Part shown: piece by piece, positions 23,601 to 35,600 of the stretch | How positions within the stretch are numbered: position 1 is the first letter of the stretch | How the letters are laid out: every line of letters begins with the position of its first letter | NCBI GenBank assembly: GCA_011009095.1 | Contig: VTPC01003688.1 | Coordinates: forward strand, 57,467 to 121,466 | Direction: 5' to 3' | Length of the DNA stretch: 64,000 nt | Source of the DNA: Ignelater luminosus | Taxonomy: Eukaryota; Arthropoda; Insecta; Coleoptera; Elateridae | Made by a program: the position numbers and the translations under genes | Notes under the pieces: generated by a model | Seen by the model: only the letters and a program-made list of their open reading frames with translations | Databases searched by the model: none | Told to the model about the DNA's origin: nothing

Positions 23601-26600
23601 TCGAACTCATCATCATTTCAAGCTGCTATCCTTTGCCTTGCCTCGGTTTGTTGTTAGCTGCTTCTTTCTTTACTAATCCATCATAATCTTCTGCTAATAA
23701 TTTAGTAATTTGCTGTATTAAAGCGAGACACTCAGTATAGATTTTTCCAACTTATTCCTAGTGTCTTTTCAAAAAGAAAAGAAATTTGCTGTAGATTGAA
23801 CAAGATTCTTTCTGGTCTTAATCCAACTAAACTCGGCAGTAGCCTTGAGCGTAGGTAAGGAAGTTAATGCACAATAAAAGGGCACAGTTAAACTTAACGA
23901 GATTTATTGAAATCAAAGCAAAACTAAGACAAATCGACCATTGATTCGATTTGGAAAAATGCTTGTCTAATTACCAGCAATTCCTCTATCAGTTTGTCGG
24001 TATTATTTATTTACACCCTGTATATCAATATTGCAAACTTTCTGACACAGTTGTAAAACCTTAAATGCTGTAGTTAATTTAATATAAAATAATAGAAAAT
24101 CTTTTAACGCCATCTGCCAAATTTAAATCGAAAAGGTCTACATATAAACGGTGCTACAGTAGAACGAGTGGGACAAATAACGCTCCTGGGCGGGACTCTA
24201 AGGTGATACCAAAGATCTATTTCTCTAACTCTAAGCCCATATTGGCTTCTACTTTCTATTCTCAACTTTAAAGACGGCATCGTTTAAAAAAAAACCAAAC
24301 TCCAAAATCAACTGAATCGAACGGGTTTTCTGGGAAGAGCAGAAGAACGCCGATCTAAGACATCTCGTTGATCCAAGCTTACGGGCGGTTTCGGCAAAAC
24401 CTGCCGCCCGTGTCTTTCATAGCTTCCGCATGTTCTACCGGTGGCGATTTTTAGCGGCCGAACCGTAAGAGGTGAAACGTGTGTCGCTTCTAACAACAGG
24501 TAAAGGACTCCAACCACAACATACAAGTGCCAGAAGTGTACTTTACTGCAGTAACCCTGGAGTAGCTACCCTATAGAACAGAAAAGTTAAAAAAATGTCC
24601 GGAGCGAACGGAATCTTGCAAACAAGTATTTCTCGAGAGTTGTTCCTTTACTACACAACAGAGAAACTTCCAACTTGGATAACCTTTTACCACGATATAA
24701 GTAATTAAAAAAAACTTTGTGTCTTGGAGAATTGTTTTGTTGTATTGCAAATTAGGGCGTTAACTCGATTTCTTAGAAATCTGAAAAATGCCACTACACT
24801 TTCAAATGCATTTTCCATGTGCCACACAAATTCTAGAATAAAATTCCAATTAGAACTGTGTTTTAATAATATTTAACAACTCACGTATGAATGTGAGGAG
24901 AGGTATTACCTGCTAGAGTCCTGTACGGGCAGAAATCTCCAGGACTAGTCCACTCCGACTAGGGACAAACTTAGCGCGCCCCGAAAGAAACCCGGTGAAC
25001 ATTTTGATCGACCAGATAGCCCCGAAACGATCGACCAGCCCGAGAGGCTCGAACGGTCCAAATGACCGACTGGTACTAATAGCCCGTCGGATCCATACTG
25101 CCTAATAGGTGCGAGAAGTCAAAAAGAACCAAACACCCCAATATATCCGAAGTCCAAAAGGCCAACCAGGCCCAAGGAGTTCAAAAAGCCCGATAAGAGC
25201 CGAACTGCCGGCAGCCCTGTATGGTCCAACAGACCCATATGGCCTGACAGGCTCGAGAAATCCAAACGGCCCGACGGAATTAAGAGACCCCAAGGGCCAA
25301 AAAGCCCAAAAGGCCCGACATGCTCTAACAGCCTGGCAAACCCGAAAGAATCAAACGGACCAACAGACTAAAGGGTCAAGAAGTTCAAAAGTCTCGACGG
25401 CCCGAAAGATCCGGCAGAACCGAGAAGTTCAAGAATTTAGACAGGCCCTAGCGGCCCGACAGATCCGTATAGCTTGGCAGGCTCGAGAGATACAAACACT
25501 CCGATACGCACAAAAGACGTATTTCCCCATTTAAATTCGCACTAAATCCGCCCCTGTCTTTCAATTTCGTTCTGATATTTATTTTTCTGACGCGTAATAT
25601 TTAAATTATTTCATTCTATGACCGGATGTTTGTTAAAATTTTATTTTAAAGAATTGATAACTTTGTGGTCTCGACTTCTGGACTCCAGCGGACGTGCTTT
25701 TTGTTATTTTTCCAATTTCAAGATCCAGACGTAAATAAAAGGTTCCTGGAATCTTAGTCGCGAATGCTGGAGTCACACGGTCTCTGTTAAGTCAGGTTCA
25801 GGCTGAAAATCTAAGGAGTGGAATTTTTTATTGCCTCATAAGAATATTTGCATTTTGACCTGTTAGGTCGTGCATCTGGCTTCCCAACCCCACTCCGGTA
25901 AGCGCAAGCTGCGTGACAGGAGAAGCAGAGAGAATAGAGATTAGGTTGATAGCTGCGTACTCGAATCGACGTGCGGGCATATTTTTCGGCGTTGTCTCTA
26001 CAAACCCTTAAATGGTTATAAACCTAATTCAAGTTAAGCGATTCTCTTAGTATAAGAAAGAGAGATCGGACTCGAGAAATCCGGGTTTCGTTGGGTCTTT
26101 GTCGTGTTATTCACGGAAGAAAATCGGTTTGTTTACCAAAAAGTGATACTTCGAACAGTTGCTATTGTGGGAAGCGGTTCAGCCTAATCTAAAGTTACGT
26201 TGGTATTTGCCAGGAAATAAAACTTGTGGAGGGTAGAAACGCAACAATTTTGGTCCCTTTGGTGCAACGTTTAATGGTCTGTTGAGAACAGAAACTGCCC
26301 GCCCCGTGAAGAATCGAACTGCGTGTATTACACCTTGGAAGCTTCGTGAACATAATAGACTGAATAAATTAAAGAGCATTTGAGACACAAAGTGGTTTCA
26401 GTTTTAAAGTTTGTGTATAAACACTTGAATTTTGTTCTTGTGTTTCTTGTTTAACGTTAATAAAAGTGATTGTTTCTTGGAACCTAAGTTTTCTTGAACA
26501 TTGGTGAGACCCGGCGATTGTAAAATTTTGCGTCGTATATCATCTGGATGGGCCGCTGTCGTTGGAATCAGAGACCTGCACATACCATCTGGAAGAAAGA

Positions 26601-29600
26601 TTTCATTTATACGTAAGAAAGACCTATTTTGTTTTGTTATTTGAGTTTTCAATGGTTGTTTCACTTGGTGAAAGACTAGGAGAACTTTGAATTTGTGAAA
26701 CATTTCGCACAAAAACTTTGCTTAGACAAGATTAACTTCTCATTCTCTTATAAAATTATTATGTTTATGATCAATATTTTTAACTAATTTGTAACAGGAA
26801 CGTTCCCAGGTAATTTTAGCTGGTGTTTGTTGAATTGTTGCAACATAATTAATAACTTTTGGCTACAGTTTCTTTGTTATTAGATATAAAGTTCATTTGT
26901 TGCTACTTAAAAATTTATTGTCAAGATTATCTTGGTTAAATTAATTTAATACTTCAATTTTGATCTTTTGTTTCATATTTTGAAATTTTAACGTAACAGA
27001 ATCATTTCTTTTTGTTTATGGTAATGACTTGTTTTTATTTTTATTTTCTCGTTATTTGAGTCTCGATTGTGAAATATTAGAGCGAATCATAATAAAGCTT
27101 CCACGAGGTAAGTTACACACAGAGTGAGGTTTCGTAAGAAACCTATATACAGGGTGTCGGATTCACGAGCAGTCGCGTGACCGACCATCAGAACCCTTCA
27201 ATCTACGACTGCTGGCGCCCTCTTTTGCGAACATCTATCAGTCTAGTAAGAGTTTTGGAAATCGGTGAGCTTTTCTTTGTGTGTGCTTAGGTAAGTTCAT
27301 TTGAGAATCCACCCCATCTGCGGCATGAGCTACGGGATTTAACATCAGCCATTGGTCTTGACGGGACTCGTGCATACTTTTGGGCATTTTCCCGTTACAA
27401 TTGGAAACTTTTAATTTGAAGGTAATGATAATTTTATAATCTTTTATAGCTACTCTATCAATTCTAGTCATTTCCATCCACTTCCACAAGTGATTAAACA
27501 AATTAGACCCGGAGAATATACTATATTCGTTTCTTGTATACATTATACCTGGGCTCCAAAAAGAAAACGGCATTATGATGATGTTTAATATCGAGAACCA
27601 CAGAAAAAACTTTAAAACGCGTGACTCCCTAGAACACTAACAAAGCTAGAAATAAAAGATGCAGAATTGTCTCCTGTTTAGAGAATCTGTGATGATACTT
27701 GTAGACAAATATTTCTAAAATTCTAAAAATCCAAACAAATTGTGTTTATAAATTTAGTGTTTCAGGATCTAGGTAGGTACGCAACTAAGTAACTGTTCGA
27801 TAGGCAAACTAAACAAAGGCTAGGAAAGTAGAAATATTACTTTTTTTGCGGTGACGTAGCGTAAGAAAGAAGAACTTTGACAAAAACTGCATCCCTATCA
27901 GAAGCTGCAAAGAATACAAAGTGTACTAAAACATATGTCTCATATAAGAGAGTAGACTTGTGATAGGAGAAGTCACAAGATAGGGAAATAATCCAAAACA
28001 CTGGTATAACGTTTTTACAAAATAAACAAAAGCCTACAAATTGAAATCTTAGACTCTTTGCATTTAATCTTAGCATGGTTGAACAGCATTCTTGTGTATC
28101 TACGCGTTATTGATGGGAAATTATGCACCTACAGAGAAATAGAGGAGAACTCTGCCGTTTCCTAAAACTAAATTCGGACGTTATCTCGAATCTTCTGAAT
28201 TGTAGACGATATTAGAGTTTCCGAATTCTGATGACATCAGAAGTGGAAAAGCGGGACATCAAAATTTAAAAACGGGTAATTCTATGTTTACTTAAAAAAA
28301 GTTTTGAGGTTTGCCAAACTGAGTCCAAAGGAATTAAATTTCATTGAAGCTCACGCAGCATATTCTGTTTGTACTTGAGTGTATGCTCAGTACAAAAACT
28401 GAATCAAAATACTTGATTAATCTGTATTTCCTAGAGAAAATCTTGAAAGTGACGCTGGGTGGCATCATTTTTTTCGACATCATGTGGAAAGGTGTCTTGC
28501 CTTGGAATTGGAGGTGTCACTAAAAGATTAACGATAAAAGCTAGTTTTCAACCAAGACACAATCCTCAAAAAGTTGTTTGACTCTGCTCAGAAGAACATT
28601 GCTAATATTAATTTTGAGTTTTATTTCTGATAACCAGCGTAAAGCTAAATGTGAGTTTTTGCTATTTGGGTAGAAAACGTACTCACTCCCATGTGTCGTA
28701 CGTTACATTTATATTCTTTTGTCCCATTATCAAAAAGTTAAGGGTCAGTTTATTGAAGGTGAATATTAAATATTTAATTGAGATTAAAATTTAATTCTAA
28801 TTCAATGTAAATTCTGATAATCTGATTGGCCAGAATGTGACTGTATCCTAGCAACAACACCGGATTAAAGTTAATTCTCGATTAACTTTTAATTCAGCTT
28901 CTATAAACTGACCGTAAATGTTGAACAATTCTTCATTGAAAGTGAAGGAAAAACATTGTCTAAACTTGATGGCGTCTGTAATGTTTTTTAATTGCATCTA
29001 AGTGTAGATAGTGCTTAGCAATGCAGCCTATTTCTAATTTATAATTAAACAGAAAAGTGTAATTGTGTTCTCTGTGCATGGGACAGTAATGCAGTGCTAT
29101 TTTGTCTTTCGGCGCACGAAGTTCGATGGGTAATTACCAACTAACGAAGAGGAATTCCAACTTGATATTTTGTAAGCTTATAGAAGAAATATCAATGAAT
29201 ATGTACGTATTTTTTTTAGGATCTAGAAACATCGGGAATACTCGCCCTTTAAATTAAACTAAATTGCAAGCCACTGCTGTAAACTTTGTCTCTATGTAAT
29301 TACCACAATACTACGTAGGTGTCTCTTATTTTGTCTTAGAAAAATGTTAAAAAATGTTTCAGTAACATCTAAAACCTCAAAGTCAATTTTCTCCAAAAAT
29401 TCTTCAATTTGAGATGGGATGAGTGATGTACAATACGAGGGTGGTCTGAAAAGTTTCCGACCTAACAAAGATACAAGACATTTTTTCTGAAAATCTTTTT
29501 TTATTTTTCAACATAGTCTCCTTGTAACTCTACACACTTCTCCCAGCGATGCTCCCATCTCTGTAACCCGTCCAAATAGTACTCGGCATTTTTCTCTGCA

Positions 29601-32600
29601 AAATAATTGTTCACGAAGGTGATTGCCTCTTCATTTGACGAAAATCTTTGTCCTCCGAGCGCAATTTTTAGATGAGGGAACAAAAAGAAGTCGCTTGGGG
29701 CTAGATCTGGTGAGTAAGGCGGATGGTCAAGCAGTTCAAACCGTAATTCGTGGATTTTCGCCATGGCAACCGCTGAGGTGTGAGACGGTGCGTTGTCTTG
29801 GTGAAACAGGATTTTCTTTTTCTGCAAATGTGGCCGTTTTTTCGCAAGTTCTGCCTTCAGCTTGTCAAGTAATGATGCATAGTATGCTCCTGTAATGGTT
29901 TTTCCTTTTTGAAGATATCCAATTAAAATAACTCCATCACTATCCCAAAAAACAGTCGCCATCACTTTCCCAGCCGAAAAAACAGTTTTTGCTTTTTTTT
30001 GGAGCCGGTTCCCCCTTTGCAGTCCACTGTTTGGACTGTATGTTTGTTTCGGGCGTATAATGGTGTATCCAAGTTTCATCTACAGTAATTAATCGGCGCC
30101 AAAACTCAGATTTTTTCGCCTAAACTGCGCCAAAAGAGCGTTGGAAATATTCATTCGAACACGTTTTTGGTCTAACGTGAGCAAACGCGGCACCCAACGC
30201 GCGGACAGCTTTCTCATGCCTAAATGTTGATTTAATAAGTGACAAACACGTTCTTTGGACATGTTCATAACCTCTGCTATCTCTCTCACTTTAATTCGGC
30301 GGTCGTCTAGCACCATTTGGTGAACTTTGGCGATGTTTTCGTCGGTAGTTGCAGTTTTTGGACGTCCCGAACGTTCATCGTCTCCCAAGCTCTTACGGCC
30401 ACGTTTAAATTCAGCAGCCCAAAATTTCACTGTGGTAAATGATGGTGCAGAGTCCCCATACACAGAATCCAACTCATCTTTTATTTGCGAAGGCGTATTG
30501 CCTTTCAAAAACAAATATATAATGACAGCTCGATACTCGATTTTGTCCATTTTCACAAAAAAACTCACATCAACTAACTCAAACGACTGTTACATAAAAA
30601 CTGCGCGTCCAAAATGGCTGAAACTTTGGTGAGTAACTGTCAACAGATGAACAACGAAATTCAGTAGCTTTTATTTACGAGTGCTGCCATCTTCACGTTG
30701 AGGTCGGAAACTTTTCAGACCACCCTCGTACTAATTCGTTCTTGTTTACTTCTTGGTCTCGTGATCTTCACTTATACACATTTTCAGTAATACAGTTGGT
30801 GGCTGTAATACTTAACAGCATTATGTCACCATATAACATACACTCAATTAAGATGTTACTTGAACATTTATTATCACCTTGTGTTTGTCATCTAGGTTAA
30901 AATAGCTAATTAAACAATTTATTGTGATTTTAATTAATATGTGTACCCATAAACATTCTAAAGATAACAGCTTTAATGCATTTTTAATATTAACTTTTAA
31001 TGGGTTTTTGTCATTTGTTTGAAATTAAGACTGAATATTCTTCAAACGATAAAAAAAAAGATAAAATAATGAATTTATCATTTCTAAAATTACATTTTCA
31101 GATTGTATTGCAATAAATTTGTGACAAGTGGAAAACACTATTAGCATCTACAGGTGCTTAAATACGTAGATAGAACGTGCACAAGTTACTAGAAACCAAA
31201 TATTGACACATAAGTACATCGAATAACCACCAATCGCATCTTAAACAATCCTTACCTATGAAAGGAAATTAACACCTGCTGTAAGTTGTAAAGATTTCAA
31301 TGATCACATCGACGAATGCGAAAAGAATATTTTAATGTAAACACGTTGCTTTAATTAATTTCTAATACTTTCCTTCTAATTCACTTTTAATGTATCTAAT
31401 TATCGCAGAAAGGTAATATGTAAAATGAGGTTATTGTTACAGCGTAACAAAAACTAACAGCATGTTGTTTTTATCATACACAGACTGGTTTGTTACCTAA
31501 TACGATTGCATTTACTGCAGATATGCATTAAGTCTAACACTTTTAAAGCGTTCGTTTTACTATTTTCCCCTGAAATTTTGCCGAAAGGTTGCCAGAATTA
31601 AAACTAGTTTATCTAGAATAAATATTTAAGTGTTTACTATAATCGTTTGTCATTTGATTCATTGACTGTATAATCTTATGAAATACCTTTGTGTAATAAT
31701 CGTGTTAACAAAGATCTTAAAAGTTCGTTTTAGGCTGCTCTTCCTCAATAAAGATTAAGTCTTTTTGTCATAAAAATCTTTTCCCTAACTTGCAACATCT
31801 CTGAGATACAGGGTGTCAGAGTCTAAATGACGACAAGGAATTTTGACACCGTGTATCTCGAAGACGGTGCACTTTAGGAAAAAAAAGTGATACGATGAAA
31901 AATGCAAAGCTACCTCGTACAACAGGAAAATTAAGAAAATGTCCGGAACCAACGGAATCTTGCAGACAAGTCCTCCTTGAGAACTCACTGAAAACCAGAC
32001 TCGTCGGAAACGCTAATTCGTTGGACAGTCAAGGGGATTTTGTAACGGGAAAATGCTCGAAAGTATGCACAAGTCCCGTCCACACCAATAGAAGATGTTA
32101 AATCCCGTAGCTCATGCCGCAGATGGGGTGGATTCTCAAATAAACTTGACTAATCTCTCACAAAGAGAAGCTTACTGATTTCCAAAACTCTTATTAAACT
32201 AATAGATGGTCGTAAAAGAGGGCGCCAGCAGTCGTAGATCGAAGGGTTCTGATGGTCGGTCACGCGACTACTCGTGAATCCGACACCCTGTATATAGGCT
32301 TCTTGCGAAACCTCACCCTGTGTGCAACTTACCTCGTGGAAGCTTTATTAAAACTCGCTTTAGCGTTTCACAATTGAGACTCAACACAAACAAAAAAGCT
32401 GCATAAACACTGTATAAGCACTTGATTTGTCTTAACCAATTTTGACAAGGAAGTCCTCTGAAGACTTCCTTCTTTTTCAAAAAAAAAAAGTCCAAGAAAG
32501 AAATACCAGATTAATATTTACTTCTCTCTTGAACAAAGGTATCTAGTCTATAAATGAAATTTGGACTAAGCACCACCGTGCTTTTTAATAGCCAAACCAA

Positions 32601-35600
32601 CAAAGTAACGAAATTAACGCTGCTTATCTGGACCAGAGATCCACTTACAAAAAAAACACAAAACGTAAATAATCGACCTTTCTTATATTTATTAAAACAA
32701 TAATCAAAATGGATTAAACACACACAAACAAGAATATAAAAATAACAAAATAACACTACAGTAGTCAAAAGTTATTATTTATGTTGCAATAATTTAATCA
32801 ACACCAGCTAAAATTACCTGGGAACATTCCTGTTACAAATTAGTTAAAAATATTGATCGTGAATATTATAATTTAATGAGAAAAGCGAAACTGATCTTGC
32901 CTAAGCAAGGTTTTCGTATGGAATATTTCACAAATTCCACGTTCTCCTAGTCTTTATCAAATGAAACAATCATAAAAACTCAAATAACAAAACAAAACAG
33001 GTCTTTCTTACTATAATGGCAATCTTCCTTCCAGGTGATATATGCAGGTCTCTGATTTCCACGATAGCAGCTAATCCACGTAGTATGCGACGCAAAATTT
33101 CACGTTCACCAATGTTCAAGGGAACATTTCAACAAACAATCACTACTGTTAACCATAACCAAAAAGCACAAGAACAAAATCCAAATGTTTATACACAAAC
33201 TTTAAAAATAACTAAAACCACTTTGAGTCTCAAACGCTCTTTAAATTTTCTTAGTCCATTCGGATCACGGAGCTTCCAAGATGTATTAGGTGTATACCTA
33301 TGAAATGAGACTTTCAGCTATTAGACCACAGATGTCGCTAGGAGTATTTTTAAACTGTCCCAAATGTCTTATTTTTTTCGTCTGTCATCTGTCAACAATA
33401 TTCAATTCATTGTTTGTGATGTTTCATACAACAACGCATTTTTTTCGCTCTTAAAAATGTCGAATTTCGTGCCTTCAAACTACGATTTGCGGACATCGTT
33501 GATTTTCTGTTATCAATTGAAGAAAAACGCTTCTCAAGCTCATCAAATGCTTATAGAAGCTTACGGTGGACATGCTCTAAGCAGAGCACAGTGCTTCAGG
33601 TGGTTTGAAAAATTCCGAAGTGGTGATTTTAGCGTGGAGAACGAGGAACGTGGCCGGCCACCGAAAAAGTTTGAGGACACCGAATTGCAAGCATTGTTGA
33701 ATGAAGATGATGGTCAAACGCAAGAAATGATGGCAGAGCAGTTGGGAGTAACCCAAAAAACCATTTGCAAACGTTTGAAAGACATGGGCATGATTTTAAA
33801 GGTCGGAAGATGGGTGCCGCATGAACTGACTGAAAGGCAGCAAGAGAACCGAAAAACCACTTGTGAAATGCTGCTCTCCCGGTTCAAAAGGAAGTCTTTT
33901 TTGCATCGAATCGTTACGGGTGATGAAAAATAGGTGTATTTCTCCAATCCCAAGCGTAAACGATCGTATGGTCCGCCCGGCCACAAGCCAAAATCAACGG
34001 CCAAACCAAATCGCTTCGGCCGCAAGGCAATGCTGTGTGTTTTCTGGGATCAGCATGGTATGATTTGGTACGAGCTATTAAAACCAGGTGAAACAGTTGA
34101 CGGTGCATGCTACCAACGACAATTGGCCGATTTGAACAGCGCTATACACCGAAGACGCCCAGAATATGCCGATCGGCGTCACAAAGTAATTTTTCTTGAT
34201 GACAATGCACCACCACATCGAACAAGAGCGACCCGGGAATTGGTGGAGACGTACGATTGGGAACCGCTGGTGCATGCGGCTTACTCACCAGACTTGGCGC
34301 CTTCCGATTATCATTTGTTTGCATCGATGGGCCACGCACTTTCCGAGCAGCGCTTCAATTCTCACGAAGAAGCCAAAAAATGGCTCGATGATTGGTTTGC
34401 GGCCAAAGACGGCCAATTTTTTTGGCGCGGCATTCACAAATTGCCTGAGAGATGGGTAAAATGTGTCGCTAGCGATGGCTATTATTTTGAAGATTAAATT
34501 TGTAACCATGTTTTGTTAATAAACGTTTAAAATTGAAAAAAAAGTCTCATTTCATAGGTATACACCTGGTAAAACACACAGATCGACGCTTTACGGGGCG
34601 GAAAGTTTCTGTTCTCGACAGACCCTTTAACGTTGTACCAACGGGACCAAAATTATTACGTTTCTATACTCTACAATTTCTACTTCCTGGAGGACACCAG
34701 CGTAATTATATTTGGGTTATACATTCCCCACGATAACGAAATTTATAAGCCTTGATTTTGGTAAACAAACCACTTTCTTCCGCGACTATTACGCGTCTCT
34801 GACACGAAGAAATTACGATTTCTTCAGTCCGATCTTTTTTCTAAGAAGATCGTTTCACTTAATTTGGTTTGAATCCAATTAGGGGATGTAGAGGTAGACG
34901 CCGAAAATTACCACACGTTGGTTCAAGTCAACAGCTATCAACGTAATCCCTTCCCTCTGCGTTTTTTGTTACGCAGTTCGTACTTACGGAAGTGGGGTTA
35001 AAAAGTCGGATGCACACCCTAATAGGTCAAAATATGGATATTCTAATGAGACAGTGGAAAATTTCCATTGTAGATTTACCAGCTTAAACCTGGCTCAATT
35101 GAGACGGTGCGACTTTAATTTTTGCGACTAAGATTCCCAGAAACCTGATAATGGAAATCAACGAAAGACACGTCTGGGTGTCGAGACCACAAAGTTATCA
35201 ATTCTTTAAAATAACATGGTAACAAACATTCGTTTAATAAAACAATTTAGATATTCCGCGTCAAGAAAACAAATATCTGAATGAAATTGAAAGACAGGGG
35301 CGGATTTAGTACAAATCTTAAAATAACATTACAGTTTGTGACAGCTGTAATAATCTCTAAAATTCATTAATAGGAAAAGCGACCCTAAAAGCAACGTTAG
35401 CCATTAGAAGGATAAGCGATAAAAAGGAGCTTTGGGTTGGTATCGCAGAAAAACAAGCTTAGAAAAAAAAGGTTTTTTGAAAAGATCAATGAGGTCTTAC
35501 AAAAGAGAAACTCTTGAAACTAAAGCTCTCAAAGAGAAAAAACGATAAGAGACGACCTGACAGTACTCGATGATATCTTGGCAACACACGGTTTCCCATT

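Larger units (their letters stand above)
32041..35333 (-). repeat. Large LTR-like repeat, copy c, split by a mariner
   Basis: Inverse of the repeats at 25531-27399 and 44871-47060. On the minus strand it begins TGTAATGTTATTTTAA at 35333 and ends CGTTACA at 32041, so the ends are TG...CA with a 7-bp inverted terminal match. Removing the mariner (33286-34569) leaves about 2.0 kb. The sequence across the insertion point rejoins cleanly (CTTCCAAGATG-TA-AAACACACAG). Confidence 0.65.

Noticed and set aside
25109..25534. 141-codon open frame rich in Pro, Lys and Arg
   Set aside because: Same 9-bp minisatellite read on the other strand.
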